From Viola odorata (taxonomy: Eukaryota > Streptophyta > Magnoliopsida > Malpighiales > Violaceae), in contig OY829541.1 of assembly GCA_963691705.1 (NCBI GenBank), forward strand, positions 18,842,564 through 18,906,563: a DNA stretch of 64,000 nt, written 5' to 3'. Under the pieces are notes generated by a model that saw only the letters and a list, made by a program, of their open reading frames with translations, was not told where the DNA came from and ran no database searches. Position numbers and translations under genes: made by a program. Of the stretch, positions 46,001 through 61,100 are shown piece after piece. How positions within the stretch are numbered: the stretch's first letter is position 1; the number at the start of each line of letters is the position of its first letter.

Positions 46001-48503
46001 ATTCTCCGCTGGGCTTGGGAACCAAAACAGGGTTAGCCAACCAGGTGGGATATTGCACTTCTCGAATAAAGCCAGCGTCAAGAAGTTTAACAACTTCCCT
46101 CTCGACAGCCCCTGCTTTTTCAGCAGAGAAAGTACGTCGCTTCTGCTGAACCGGTCTTGCATCTGGGTCGACGTTAGGCCGATGTTCCGCTACCTTTCGC
46201 GAGATACCTGGCATGTCAGATGGTTTCCAGGCAAACTCTCCTTTGCATTTGTTTAACAGCTGGGATAACTGAAAATTTTCTTCGGACTGAGGTTATCGCT
46301 AACCAGAAATACGGCTCTATTTGCCCCGCTAACTGGGACATGAGTCATTTTATCTACGGGCTAAGTGCGCTTTTCCTCATTTTGTTCGTATGGATCCACC
46401 GTTACGCACACGTACCTGTCGCAACTCTTCTGCGTCATGAGCAGGTAGCATTTAGCCGCTAACTTCTGATTACCTCGGATTGAGACCACACCATCCCAAG
46501 ATGGATATTTCAACTTTAGGTGCTTTTGCGATATCGCTGCTCCGAAACGGTTGAGGAATGGCCGTCCCAATATGGCGTTATAAGGCAGGTTTAGATCCAC
46601 CACCAGGAAGAGAAGTTCCTCCGACCGTTTGGAGGTATCCTCCTTAAAATATACAGGTAAAGTGGTTACTCCAGTCACTGGGATGGGGACTCCGTCAACC
46701 CCAATAATGGGTTTTTTGCAGGGCGTGAGCTCATTATCCGGACGCTTCAGGAGATTGTAGGCTTCCAATGAAAACAAGTTTACGGCGCTTCCGTTATTGA
46801 CCAGAGTTCTCCTAACTCCATGGCTAGCAATAATGGGTGTAACCACTAGCGCATCGTTGTGCGGATATACCACACACTTCTCATCCTCTTCAGAAAAGGA
46901 CAATATCATACGATCCAGGGTACTTATCGCTACACCCTTGATTGACATGCCTGCCCTCTTCCGCTTATCCCCTGGTGCGGGTGTCAACTGTGCGGACTCA
47001 TCTAGGTAAGGTGTGCCTCCAGCGATAATATTAATGATGGGAACATCCTCATCATCAATCGTAAGCATTTCTCGGCCTCCTCCCTTAGGACCAGTGTCAT
47101 GGCTTGGGGGGCGGGAAGGTGTCGCTATGCCATCGGCTACTCTACTTGCTGGGTTACTCTTGGCCTCTTCCCGCATTTTCACGGCGAATTCCCCGAGATA
47201 GCCTTCCTCCACCAGACGCTCTATTGCCGTTTTGAGTTCTCGACACGCCTCAGTCGAGTGTCCTTTAGCTTTGTGAAATTTACAGTAGGCATTTTCTCTT
47301 CTTCCCAGGATTACCCCCGGTCTTACAGGGGCAGGATAACGGATGGGCAGGTTTCGCTGCTCCACTATTGCTAGTATTTCTACTCTGGGTAGAATGAAGG
47401 AAGGAAGGTCGGAGTCATAAACTCGTCCCTTAGGAGGATCACCTTGCCGCTGAGCTGAAGAATCACCGGACTTTCCCTCTGAGGAGTTGCCTCTCCTCCG
47501 ATTAGATGTCTTGGGGATGTGATCCTTTCGCTGAGCATAATCATCTATAAACCGATCTTCAGAAGTAGTAGGAACAGGAGTGTTATGGACTGGAGGAATA
47601 ACTGGCGGCATGTTTCGAATCATGTCCCTGTTTTCTTCCTCTTCCATCCTCGCATATTTATGGGCTTTCAGCCTTAACGCATCCAAGGTTGCCGGCGGGT
47701 CAACCATTAAAGCATCTCTGAGCTTTCCATAACAACAGTTTCATTTTAAGGCTTCGATAGTGAAGTCAACCGTTACACCTGGCGTTAGCGACATCTCGGT
47801 GTTAAAATAATGGAGGAAACTCCTCAAAGATTCCTGAGGTTTCCTATGTAGGTCAAATAAGGCAGCAACTGACTTCCTGATAGGGACTGCAGTACTAAAT
47901 CGACTCCGGAACTTGGATTCCAGCTGCGAGAAGCTGTCAATAGACCCACCTAGAAGACCTTCGAACCATAAGCGCGCAACCCCTGACAGGGTCATTACAA
48001 ATATCTGACACAAGGCAGCATCATTGTGGGTCTGGAATTGTACGAAGTCCTTCACCTTGTTAAGATGAGAGATAGGGTCTCTAGTACCATCATAGGATTC
48101 TGAGGGGAGCTTCACATGTCTACTAACTCTGTGACGCCTTATACGCTGGCTAAAGGGGTGGCCAAAAGTATCATCAAGAATTTCCCGCGCGTGCCGAGGT
48201 GGGGATACCTCCAAATGACGCATGCGATCTTGCGGATTTCCATTATGATGCCTTCTGGGAGTCGGACTGCGGCACCTTGGTGAACGAGTTCGATGCCTCC
48301 TACTGCTGGATCTCTCACTCCCTTCAGGGGACATATCTCTATCGTTTCCGCCCCTTCTACCGTCCCAACGACCTCTATCCTCCTCCCGCCATTGACGTTC
48401 CTCTTGGGGAATAGGAAGTATGGGCACTTGTGGTATATACGGCTCCACCGTCCTATGAGCAAACTGTACAAGACTGACTGGTGCACTCAACGCAGGCAAC
48501 GTT
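43074..48503 (-). pseudogene. gag-pol of element D, 5'-truncated and frameshifted
   Basis: Gag starts mid-protein at the satellite junction. Recognisable parts: gag core (HLNKVKDFVQFQTHNDAA), knuckle YCKFHKAKGHSTEAC, protease region TLVNNGSAVNLFS, RT (SLDANSGYHQIPM, YVDDILIKS), RNase H, second RNase H (YVDGAKNQELAG, SNNAAEFEALLDGL) and integrase (WGIDILGPFP, SDNGTQFTSQFF, NGQAEVTN). Damage: TGA at 47741-47743 in gag, a stop and a frameshift around 46285-46365 (protease-RT join), a one-base loss near 43480, a stop near 43409 and a frame change near 43215 in the integrase tail. In the protease motif the catalytic Asp position is Asn. D's proteins cannot be made from this copy. Confidence 0.88.
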
Positions 48504-50457
48504 AGGAAAGATTTTGGCTTCCTTAATAATATAATATTTGAGGAAAATGTTAAAACTGTAATTTTTAGAAAATGAGGTTGTTATTTTAAATTTTAAAAAT
48601 GTAGAAATAAAATTCTAATTTTTAGAAAATGAGGTTGTTTTTGTTTTTATATTATAGATTGAGAATTGGAGTCTATTTATTTTTATTAATGAACGATACA
48701 TTGTGAATGAAAGTAAGTAGAAATTCCAACTTTCAACTTGAGCTTATTAGTTATTACTACTAATTTCAAATTATTATATTTCAGTATAAAATAATTACGT
48801 AATTAAAATGAGGGTAATTTTTCAAGTTGAATGGGTCATCTTTTTCACTTGTATTTTTGAGATTTTTCGCTCAAGTTTCTATCGATTTTTAACGAGATTT
48901 CTCGTGTCGATAGCTCGAGCCAAAAATATCTCGCTCAAGCCATGACAGCTGATTAATTGCATTAATGCACTTGTGCAGGCCAGTCTAAAAAGAGTTAGTA
49001 CTAAGTATTTATCAACACGAAGACTTTTGCTTGAGCAAAGAAGAACAGTTGATTAAAATCAAAAAAAACAAAAGCATATGACAAATGGGTACAAAATTCC
49101 TCTCGTGCATGAATGGAATCTCTCAACCAGAGAGACGACCCATCACTTCAAAATCAATATCCATGATGGAAAAGGAGGAAAGATTTTAGCTTCCTTAATA
49201 ATATAATAGTTGAGGAAAATGTTAAAACTGTAATTTTTAGAAAATGAGGTTGTTTTTGTTTTTATATTATAGATTGAGAATTGGAATCTATTTATTTTTA
49301 TTAATGAAAGATACATTGAGAATGAATGTAAGTAGAAATTCCAACTTTCAACTTGAGCTTATTAGTTATTACTACTAATTTCAAATTATTATATTTTAGT
49401 ATAAAATAATTACATAATTAAAATGAGGGTAATCTTTCAAGTTAAATGAGTCATCTTTTTCACTTGTATTTTTGAGATTTTTCGTTCAAGTTTCTATCGA
49501 TTTTTAACAAGATTTTTCATATCGAAAGCTCGAGCCAAAAATAACTCGCTTATGCCATGACCTCTCATTAATTGCATTAATGCACTTGTGCAGGCCAGTC
49601 TAAAAAGAGTTAGTACTGAGTATTTATCAACACGAAGACTTTTGCTTGTGCAAAGAAGAACAGTTGATTAAAATAAAAAAAAACAAAAGCATATGACAAA
49701 TGGGTACAGAATTCCTCTCGTGCTTGAATGGAATCTCTTAACCAGAGGGTCACTTCAAAATCAATATCCATGATGGAAAAGGAGGAAAGATTTTGGCTTC
49801 CTTAATAATATAATAGTTCAGGAAAATGTTAAAACTGTAAGTTTTAGAAAATGAGGTTGTTATTTTAAATTTTAAAAATGTAGAAATAAAACTGTAATTT
49901 TTAGAAAATGAGGTTGTTTATATTTTTATATTATAGATTGAGAATTGGTGTCTATTTATTTTTATTAATAAACGATACATTGAGAATGAAATTAAGGAGA
50001 AATTCCAACTTTCAACTTGAGCTTATTAGTTATTACTACTAATTTCAAATTATTATATTTTAGTATAAAATAATTACGTAATTAAAATGAGGGTAATCTT
50101 TCAAGTTGAATGGGTCATCTTTTCACTTGTATTTTCGAGATTTTTCGCTCAAGTTTCTATCGATTTTTAACGAGATTTCTCGTGTCGATAGGTTGAGCCA
50201 AAAACATCTCGCTCATGCCATGACAGCTCATTAATTGCATTAATGCACTTGTGCAGGCCAGTCTAAAATGAGCTAGTACTGAGTATTTATCAACACGAAG
50301 ACTTTTGCTTGTGCAAAGAAGAACAGTTGTTTAAAATCAAAAAAAACAAAAGCATATGACAAATGGGTACAGAATTCCTCTCGTGCTTGAATGGAATCTC
50401 TCAACCAGAGGGTCACTTCAAAATCAATATCCATGATAGAAAAGGAGGAAAGATTTT

Positions 50458-53400
50458 GGCTTCCTTAATAATATAATAGTTGAGGAAAATGTTAAAACTG
50501 TAATTTTTAGAAAATGAGGTTGTTATTTTAAATTTTAAAAATGTAGAAATAAAACTGTAATTTTTAGAAAATGAGGTTGTTTTTGTTTTTATACTATAGA
50601 TTGAGAATTGGAGTCTATTTATTTTTATTAATGAACGATATATTGAGAATGAAAGTAAGGAGAAATTCCAACTTTCAACTTGAGCTTATTAGTTATTACT
50701 ACTAGTTTCAAATTATTATATTTTAGTATAAAATAATTACGTAATTAAAATGAGGTTAATCTTTCAAGTTGAATGGGTCATCTTTTTCACTTGTATTTTT
50801 GAGATTTTTCGCTCAAGTTTCTATCGATTTTTAACAAGATTTCTCGTGTCTATAGCTCGAGCCAAAAATATCTCGCTCATGCCATGACAGCTCATTAATT
50901 GCATTAATGCACTTGTGCAGGCCAGTCTAAAAAGAGCTAGTACTGAGTATTTATCAACACGAAGACTTTTGCTTGTGCAAAGAACAATTATTAAAATCCA
51001 AAAAAACAAAAGCATATGACAAATGGGTACAAAATTCCCCTCGTGCTTGAATGGAATCTCTCAACCAGAGAGACGACCCATCACTTCAAAATATATATCC
51101 ATGATGGAAAAGCAGGAATGATTTTGGCTTCCTTAATAATATAATAGTTGAGGAAAATGTTAAAACTATAATTTTTAGAAAATGAGGTTGTTTTTGTTTT
51201 TATATTATAGATTGAGAATTGGAGTCTATTTATTTTTATTAATGAACGATACATTGAGAATGAAAGTAAGTAGAAATTCCAACTTTCAACTTGACCTTAA
51301 TAGTTATTACTACTAATTTCAAATTATTATATTTTTGTATAAAATAATTACGTAATTAAAATGAGCTTAATCTTTCAAGTTGAATGGGTCATCTTTTTCA
51401 CTTGTATTTTTGAGATTTTTCGCTCAAGTTTCTATCGATTTTTAACAAGATGTCTCATATCGATAGCTCGAGCCAAACATATCTCGCTCATGCCATGACA
51501 GCTCATTAATTGCATTAATGCACTTGTGCAGGCCAGTCTAAAAAGATCTAGTACTGAGTATTTATCAACACGAAGACTTTTGCTTGTGCAAACAAGAACA
51601 ATTGATTAAAATCCAAAAAAACAAAAGCATATGACAAATGGGTACAAAATTCCTCTCGTGCTTGAATGGAATCTCTCAACCAGAGAGACGACCCATCACT
51701 TCAAAATCAATATCCATGATGGAAAAGGAGGAATGATTTTGGCTTCCTTAATAATATAATAGTTGAGGAAAATGTTAAAACTGTAATTTTTAGAAAATGA
51801 GGTTGTTTTTGTTTTTATATTATAGATTGAGAATTGGAGTCTATTTATTTTTATTAATGAACGATACATTGAGAATGAAAGTAAGTAGAAATTCCAACTT
51901 TCAACTTGACCTTATTAGTTATTACTACTAATTTCAAATTATTATATTTTAGTATAAAATAATTACGTAATTAAAATGAGGGTAATCTTTCAAGTTAAAT
52001 GAGTCATCTTTTTCACTTGTATTTTTGAGATTTTTCGCTCAAGTTTCTATCGATTTTTAACAAGATTTCTCGTGTCGATAGCTCGAGCCAAAAATATCTC
52101 GCTCATGCCACGACAGCTCATTAATTGCATTAATTCACTTGTGCAGGCCAGTCTAAAAAGAGCTAGTACTGAGTATTTATCAACACGAAGACTTTTGCTT
52201 GTGCAAAGAAGAACAGTTCATTAAAATCCAAAAAAACAAAAGCATATGACAAATGGGTACAGAATTCCACTCGTGCTTGAATGGAATCTCTCAACCAGAG
52301 GGTCACTTCAAAATCAATATCCATGATGGAAAAGGAGGAAAGATTTTGGCTTCCTTAATATTATAATAGTTGAGAAAAATGTTAAAACTGTAATTTTTAG
52401 AAAATTAGGTTGTTATTTTAAATTTTAAAAATGTAGAAATAAAACTGTAATTTTTAGAAAATGAGGTTGTTTTTGTTTTTATATTATAGATTGAGAATTG
52501 GAGTCTAGTTATTTTTATTAATGAACGATATATTGAGAATGAAAGTAAGGAGAAATTCCAACTTTCAACTTGAGCTTATTAGTTAATACTACTAGTTTCA
52601 AATTATTATATTTTAGTATAAAATAATTACGTAATTAAAATGAGGGTAATCTTTCAAGTTGAATGGGTCATCTTTTTCACTTGTATTTTTGAGATTTTTC
52701 CCTCAAGTTTCTATCGATTTTTGACAAGATTTCTCGTGTCGATAGCTCGAGCCCAAAATATCTCGCTCATGCCATGACAGCTCATTAAATGCATTAATGC
52801 ACTTGTGCTGGCCAGTCTAAAAAGAGCTAGTACTGAGTATTTATCAACACGAAGACTTTTGCTTGTGCAAAGAAGAACAGTTCATTAAAATCCAAAAAAA
52901 CAAAAGCATATGACAAATGGGTACAAAATTCCTCTCGTGCTTGAATGGAATCTCTCAACCAGAGAGACGACCCATCACTTCAAAATCAATATCAATGATG
53001 GAAAAGGAGGAAAGAATTTGGCTTCCTTAATAATATAATAGTTGAGGAAAATGTTAAAACTGTAATTTTTAGAAAATGAGGTGGTTATTTTAAATTTTAA
53101 AAATGTAGAAATAAAACTGTAATTTTTAGAAAATGAGGTAGTTTTTGTTTTTATATTATAGATTGAGAATTGGAGTCTATTTATTTTTATTAATGAACGA
53201 TACATTGAGAATGAAAGTAAGGAGAAATTCCAACTTTCAACTTGAGCTTATTAGTTATTACTACTAGTTTCAAATTATTATATTTTAGTATAAAATAATT
53301 ACGTAATTAAAATGAGGTTAATCTTTCAAGTTGAATGGGTCATCTTTTTCACTTGTATTTTTGAGATTTTTCGCTCAAGTTTCTATCGATTTTTAACAAG

Positions 53401-55584
53401 ATTTCTCGTGTCTATAGCTCGAGCCAAAAATATCTCGCTCATGCCATGACAGCTCATTAATTGCATTAATGCACTTGTGCAGGCCAGTCTAAAAAGAGCT
53501 AGTACTGAGTATTTATCAACACGAAGACTTTTGCTTGTGCAAAGAAGAACAATTATTAAAATCCAAAAAAACAAAAGCATATGACAACTGGGTACAAAAT
53601 TCCCCTCGTGCTTGAATGGAATCTCTCAACCAGAGAGACGACCCATCACTTCAAAATATATATCATTGATGGAAAAGCAGGAATGATTTTGGCTTCCTTA
53701 ATAATATAATAGTTGAGGAAAATGTTAAAACTGTAATTTTTAGAAAATGAGGTTGTTTTTGTTTTTATATTATAGATTGAGAATTGGAGTCTATTTATTT
53801 TTATTAATGAACGATACATTGAGAATGAAAGTAAGTAGAAATTCCAACTTTCAACTTGACCTTAATAGTTATTACTACTAATTTCAAATTATTATATTTT
53901 TGTATAAAATAATTACGTAATTAAAATGAGCTTAATCTTTCAAGTTGAATGGGTCATCTTTTTCACTTGTATTTTTGAGATTTTTCGCTCAAGTTTCTAT
54001 CGATTTTTAACAAGATGTCTCATATCGATAGTTCGAGCCAAACATATCTCGCTCATGCCATGACAGCTCATTAATTGCATTAATGCACTTGGGCAGGCCA
54101 GTCTAAAAAGAGCTAGTACTGAGTATTTATCAACACGAAGACTTTTGCTTGTGCAAACAAGAACAATTGATTAAAATCCAAAAAAACAAAAGCATATGAC
54201 AAATGGGTACAAAATTCCTCTCGTGCTTGAATGGAATCTCTCAACCAGAGAGACGACCCATCACTTCAAAATCAATATCCATGATGGAAAAGGAGGAATG
54301 ATTTTGGCTTCCTTAATAATATAATAGTTGAGGAAAATGTTAAAACTGTAATTTTTAGAAAATGAGGTTGTTTTTGTTTTTATATTATAGATTGAGAATT
54401 GGAGTCTATTTATTTTTATTAATGAACGATACATTGAGAATGAAAGTAAGTAGAAATTCCAACTTTCAACTTGACCTTATTAGTTATTACTACTAATTTC
54501 AAATTATTATATTTTAGTATAAAATAATTACGTAATTAAAATGAGGGTAATCTTTCAAGTTAAATGAGTCATCTTTTTCACTTGTATTTTTGAGATTTTT
54601 CGCTCAAGTTTCTATCGTTTTTTAACAAGATTTCTCGTGTCGATAGCTCGAGCCAAAAATATCTCGCTCATGCCACGACAGCTCATTAATTGCATTAATT
54701 CACTTGTGCAGGCCAGTCTAAAAAGAGCTAGTACTGAGTATTTATCAACACGAAGACTTTTGCTTGTGCAAAGAAGAACAGTTCATTAAAATCCAAAAAA
54801 ACAAAAGCATATGACAAATGGGTACAGAATTCCTCTCGTGCTTGAATGGAATCTCTCAACCAGAGGGTCACTTCAAAATCAATATCCATGATGGAAAAGG
54901 AGGAAAGATTTTGGCTTCCTTAATAATATAATAGTTGAGAAAAATGTTAAAACTGTAATTTTTAGAAAATTAGGTTGTTATTTTAAATTTTAAAAATGTA
55001 GAAATAAAACTGTAATTTTTAGAAAATGAGGTTGTTTTTGTTTTTATATTATAGATTGAGAATTGGAGTCTAGTTATTTTTATTAATGAACGATATATTG
55101 AGAATGAAAGTAAGGAGAAATTCCAACTTTCAACTTGAGCTTATTAGTTATTACTACTAGTTTCAAATTATTATATTTTAGTATAAAATAATTACGTAAT
55201 TAAAATGAGGGTAATCTTTCAAGTTGAATGGGTCATCTTTTTCACTTGTATTTTTGAGATTTTTCCCTCAAGTTTCTATCGATTTTTGACAAGATTTCTC
55301 GTGTCGATAACTCGAGCCCAAAATATCTCGCTCATGCCATGACAGCTCATTAAATGCATTAATGCACTTGTGATGGCCAGTCTAAAAAGAGCTAGTACTG
55401 AGTATTTATCAACACGAAGACTTTTGCTTGTGCAAAGAAGAACAGTTCATTAAAATCCAAAAAAACAAAAGCATATGACAAATGGGTACAAAATTCCTCT
55501 CGTGCTTGAATGGAATCTCTCAACCAGAGAGACGACCCATCACTTCAAAATCAATATCAATGATGGAAAAGGAGGAAAGAATTT
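50458..55584. repeat. Four-monomer higher-order repeat, two copies
   Basis: 50458-53019 and 53020-55584 have the monomer lengths 668-615-607-672 and 671-615-607-672. They share private variants such as GTGTCTATAGCTCG (about 50845 and 53408), ACAATTATTAAAATCC, and TCCCCTCGTG with GGAAAAGCAGG. This indicates duplication of a block of about 2.56 kb. Confidence 0.8.
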
Positions 55585-58150
55585 GGCTTCCTTAATAATA
55601 TAATAGTTGAGGAAAATGTTAAAACTGTAATTTTTAGAAAATGAGGTGGTTATTTTAAATTTTAAAAATGTAGAAATAAAACTGTAATTTTTAGAAAATG
55701 AGGTAGTTTTTGTTTTTATATTATAGATTGAGAATTGGAGTCTATTTATTTTTATTAATGAACGATACATTGAGAATGAAAGTAAGGAGAAATTCCAACT
55801 TTCAACTTGAGCTTATTAGTTATTACTACTCATTTCAAATTATTATATTTTATTATAAAATAATTACGTAATTAAAATGAGGGCAATCTTTCAAGTTGAA
55901 TGGGTCATCTTTTTCACTTGTATTTTTGAGATTTTTCGCTCAAGTTTCTATCGATTTTTAACGAGATTTCTCGTGTCGATAGCTCGAGCCAAAAATATCT
56001 CGCTCATGCCTTGACAGCTCATTAATTGCATTAATGCACTTGTGCAGGCCAGTCTAAAAAGAGCTAGTACTGAGTATTTATCAACACGAAGACTTTTGCT
56101 TGTGCAAAGAAGAACAGTTCATTAAAATCCAAAAAAACAAAAGCATATGACAAATGGGTACAGAATTCCTCTCGTGCTTGAATGGAATCTCTTAACCAGA
56201 GGGTCACTTCAAAATCAATATCCATGACGGAAAAGGAGGAAAGATTTTGGCTTCCTTAATCATATAATATTTGAGGAAAATGTTAAAACTGTAATTTTTA
56301 GAAAATTAGGTTGTTATTTTAAATTTTAAAAATGTAGAAATAAAACTGTAATTTTTAGAAAATGAGGTTGTTTTTGTTTTTATATTATAGATTGAGAATT
56401 GGATTCTAGTTATTTTTATTAATGAACGATATATTGAGAATGAAAGTAAGGAGAAATTCCAACTTTCAACTTGAGCTTATTAGTTATTACTACTAGTTTC
56501 AAATTATTATATTTTAGTATAAAATAATTACGTAATTAAAATGAGGGTAATCTTTCAAGTTGAATGGGTCATCTTTTTCACTTGTATTTTTGAGATTTTT
56601 CGCTCAAGTTTCTATCGATTTTTAACAAGATTTCTCGTGTCGATAGCTCGAGCCAAAAATATCTCGCTCATGCCACGACAGCTCATTAATTGCATTAATT
56701 CACTTGTGCAGGCCAGTCTAAAAAGAGCTAGTACTGAGTATTTATCAACACGAAGACTTTTGCTTGTGCAAAGAAGAACAGTTCATTAAAATCCAAAAAA
56801 ACAAAAGCATATGACGAATGGGTAAAAAATTCCTCTCGTGCTTGAATGGAATCTCTCAACCAGAGAGACGACCCATCACTTCAAAATCAATATCAATGAT
56901 GGAAAAGGAGGAAAGAATTTGGCTTCCTTAATAATATAATAGTTGAGGAAAATGTTAAAAATGTAATTTTTAGAAAATGAGGTTGTTTTTGTTTTTATAT
57001 TATAGATTGAGAATTGGAGTCTATTTATTTTTATTAATGAACGATACATTGAGAATGAAAGTAAGTAGAAATTCCAACTTTCAACTTGACCTTATTAGTT
57101 ATTACTACTAATTTCAAATTATTATATTTTAGTATAAAATAATTACGTAATTAAAATGAGGGTAATCTATCAAGTTAAATGAGTCATCTTTTTCACTTGT
57201 ATTTTTGAGATTTTTCGCTCAAGTTTCTATCGATTTTTAACAAAATGTCTCATATCGATAGCTCGAGCCAAACATATCTCGCTCATGCCATGACAGCTCA
57301 TTAATTGCATTAATGCACTTGTGCAGGCCAGTCTAAAAAGAGCTAGTACTGAGTATTTATCAACACGAAGACTTTTGCTTGTGCAAAGAAGAACAATTAT
57401 TAAAATCCAAAAAAACAAAAGCATATGACAACTGGGTACAAAATTCCCCTCGTGCTTGAATGGAATCTCTCAACCAGAGAGACGACCCATCACTTCAAAA
57501 TATATATCATTGATGGAAAAGCAGGAATGATTTTGGCTTCCTTAATAATATAATAGTTGAGGAAAATGTTAAAACTGTAATTTTTAGAAAATGAGGTTGT
57601 TTTTGTTTTTATATTATAGATTGAGAATTGGAGTCTATTTATTTTTATTAATGAACGATACATTGAGAATGAAAGTAAGTAGAAATTCCAACTTTCAACT
57701 TGAGCTTATTAGTTATTACTACTCATTTCAAATTATTATATTTTAGTATAAAATAATTACGTAATTAAAATGAGGGTAATCTTTCAAGTTGAATGAGTCA
57801 TCTTTTTCACTTGTATTTTTGAGATTTTTCGCTCAAGTTTCTATCGATTTTTAATAAGATTTCTCATATCGATAGCTCGAGCCAAAAATATCTCGCTCAT
57901 GTCATGACAGCTGATTAGTTGCATTAGTGCACTTGTGTAGGCCAGTCTAAAAAGAGCTAGTACTGAGTATTTATCAACACGAAGACTTTTGCTTGTGCAA
58001 AGAAGAACAGTTGATTAAAATCCAAAAAAAACAAAAGCATATGACAAATTGGTACATAATTCCTCTCCTGCTTGAATGGAATCTCTCAACCAGAGAGACG
58101 AGCCATCACTTAAAAATCAATATCCATGATGGAAAAGGAGGAATGATTTT

Positions 58151-61100
58151 GGCTTCCATAATAATATAATAGTTGAGGAAAATGTTAAAACTGTAATTTT
58201 TAGAAAATGAGGTTGTTTTTGTTTTTATATTATAGATTGAGAATTGGAGTCTATTTATTTTTATTAATGAACGATACATTGAGAATGAAAGTAAGTAGAA
58301 ATTCCAACTTTCAACTTGACCTTATTAGTTATTACTACTAATTTCAAATTATTATATTTTAGTATAAAATAATTACGTAATTAAAATGAGGGTAATCTAT
58401 CAAGTTAAATGAGTCATCTTTTTCACTTGTATTTTTGAGATTTTTCGCTCAAGTTTCTATCGATTTTTAACAAAATGTCTCATATCGATAGCTCGAGCCA
58501 AACATATCTCGCTCATGCCATGACAGCTCATTAATTGCATTAATGCACTTGTGCAGGCCAGTCTAAAAAGAGCTAGTACTGAGTATTTATCAACACGAAG
58601 ACTTTTGCTTGTGCAAAGAAGAATAGTTGATTAAAATAAAAAAAAACAAAAGGATATGACAAATAGGTACAGCATTCCTCTCGTGCTTGAATGGAATCTC
58701 TCAACTAGAGGGTCACTTCAAAATCAATATCCATGATAGAAAAGGAGGAAAGATTTTGGCTTCCTTAATAATATAATAGTTGAGGAAAATGTTAAAACTA
58801 TAATTTTTAGAAAATGAGGTTGTTATTTTAAATTTTAAAAATGTAGAAATAAAACAGTAATTTTTAGAAAGTGAGGTTGTTTTTGTTTTTATATTATAGA
58901 TTGAGAATTGGAGTCTATTTATTTTTATTAATGAACGATATATTGAGAATGAAAGTAAGGATAAATTCCAACTTTGAACTTGACCTTATTAGTTATTACT
59001 ACTAATTTCAAATTATTATATTTTAGTATAAAATAATTACGTAATTAAAATGAGGGTAATCTTTCAAGTTGAATGGGTCATCTTTTTCACTTGTATTTTT
59101 GAGATTTTTCCCTCAAGTTTCTATCGATTTTTGACAAGATTTCTCGTGTCGATAGCTCGAGCCAAAAATATCTCGCTCATGCCATGACAGCTCATTAATT
59201 GCACTAATGCACTTGTGCTGGCCAGTCTAAAAAGAGCTAGTACTGAGTATTTATCAACACGAAGACTTTTTTTTGTGCAAAGAAGAACAGTTCATTAAAA
59301 TCCAAAAAAACAAAAGCATATGACAAATGGGTACAAAATTCCTCTCGTGCTTGAATGGAATCTCTCAACCAGAGAGACGACCCATCACTTCAAAATCAAT
59401 ATCAATGATGGAAAAGGAGGAAAGAATTTGGCTTCCTTAATAATATAATACTTGAGGAAAATGTTAAAACTGTAATTTTTAGAAAATGAGGTTGTTATTT
59501 TAAATTTTAAAAATGTAGAAATAAAACTGTAATTTTTAGAAAATGAGGTAGTTTTTGTTTTTATATTATAGATTGAGAATTGGAGTCTATTTATTTTTAT
59601 TAATGAACGATACATTGAGAATGAAAGTAAGGAGAAATTCCAACTTTCAACTTGAGCTTATTAGTTATTACTACTCATTTCAAATTATTTTATTTTATTA
59701 TAAAATAATTACGTAATTAAAATGAGGGTAATCTTTCAAGTTGAATGGGTCATCTTTTTCACTTGTATTTTTGAGATTTTTCGCTCAAGTTTCTACCGAT
59801 TTTTAACAAGATTTCTCGTGTCGATAGCTCGAGCCAAAAATATCTCGCTCATGCCATGACAGTTCATTAATTGCATTAATGCACTTGTGCAGGCCAGTCT
59901 AAAAAGAGCTAGTGCTGAGTATTTATCAACACGAAGACTTTTGCTTGTGCAAAGAAGAACAGTTGATTAAAATCCAAAAAAAACAAAAGCATATGACAAA
60001 TTGGTACAAAATTCCTCTCGTGCTTGAATGGAATCTCTCAACCAGAGAGACGACCCATCACTTCAAAATCAATATCCATGATGGAAAAGGAGGAATGATT
60101 TTGGCTTCCATAATAATATAATAGTTGAGGAAAATGTTAAAACTGTAATTTTTAGAAAATGAGGTTGTTTTTGTTTTTATATTATAGATTGAGAATTGGA
60201 GTCTATTTATTTTTATTAATGAACGATACATTGAGAATGAAAGTAAGTAGAAATTCCAACTTTCAACTTGACCTTATTAGTTATTACTACTAATTTCAAA
60301 TTATTATATTTTAGTATAAAATAATTACGTAATTAAAATGAGGGTAATCTTTCAAGTTAAATGAGTCATCTTTTTCACTTGTATTTTTGAGATTTTTCGC
60401 TCAAGTTTCTATCGATTTTTAACAAAATGTCTCATATCGATAGCTCGAGCCAAACATATCTCGCTCATGCCATGACAGCTCATTAATTGCATTAATGCAC
60501 TTGTGCAGGCCAGTCTAAAAAGAGCTAGTACTGAGTATTTATCAGCACGAAGACTTTTGCTTGTGCAAAGAAGAATAGTTGATTAAAATAAAAAAAAACA
60601 AAAGGATATGACAAATAGGTACAGCATTCCTCTCGTGCTTGAATGGAATCTCTCAACTAGAGGGTCACTTCAAAATCAATATCCATGATAGAAAAGGAGG
60701 AAAGATTTTGGCTTCCTTAATAATATAATAGTTGAGAAAAATGTTAAAACTATAATTTTTAGAAAATGAGGTTGTTATTTTAAATTTTAAAAATGTAGAA
60801 ATAAAACAGTAATTTTAGAAAGTGAGGTTGTTTTTGTTTTTATATTATAGATTGAGAATTGGAGTCTATTTATTTTTATTAATGAACGATATATTGAGAA
60901 TGAAAGTAAGGAGAAATTCCAACTTTCAACTTGAGCTTATTAGTTATTACTACTAATTTCAAATTATTATATTTTAGTATAAAATAATTACGTAATTAAA
61001 ATGAGGGTAATCTTTCAAGTTGAATGGGTCATCTTTTTCACTTGTATTTTTGAGATTATTCCCTCAAGTTTCTATCGATTTTTGACAAGATTTCTCGTGT

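Larger units (their letters stand above)
33622..48503 (-). mobile_element. Element D: second Tat-like element with antisense ORFs, truncated
   Basis: Same family and layout as element C: 3' LTR at the left (33622-34161), plus-strand ORFs a-d, tandem repeats, then minus-strand gag-pol. It is cut inside gag at about 48503, where the satellite array starts, so its 5' LTR, primer site and gag N-terminus are missing. Every ORF is damaged, so D is older or less constrained than C. Nucleotide similarity to C is patchy outside coding regions, so they are separate subfamilies and not copies of one burst. Confidence 0.88.
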
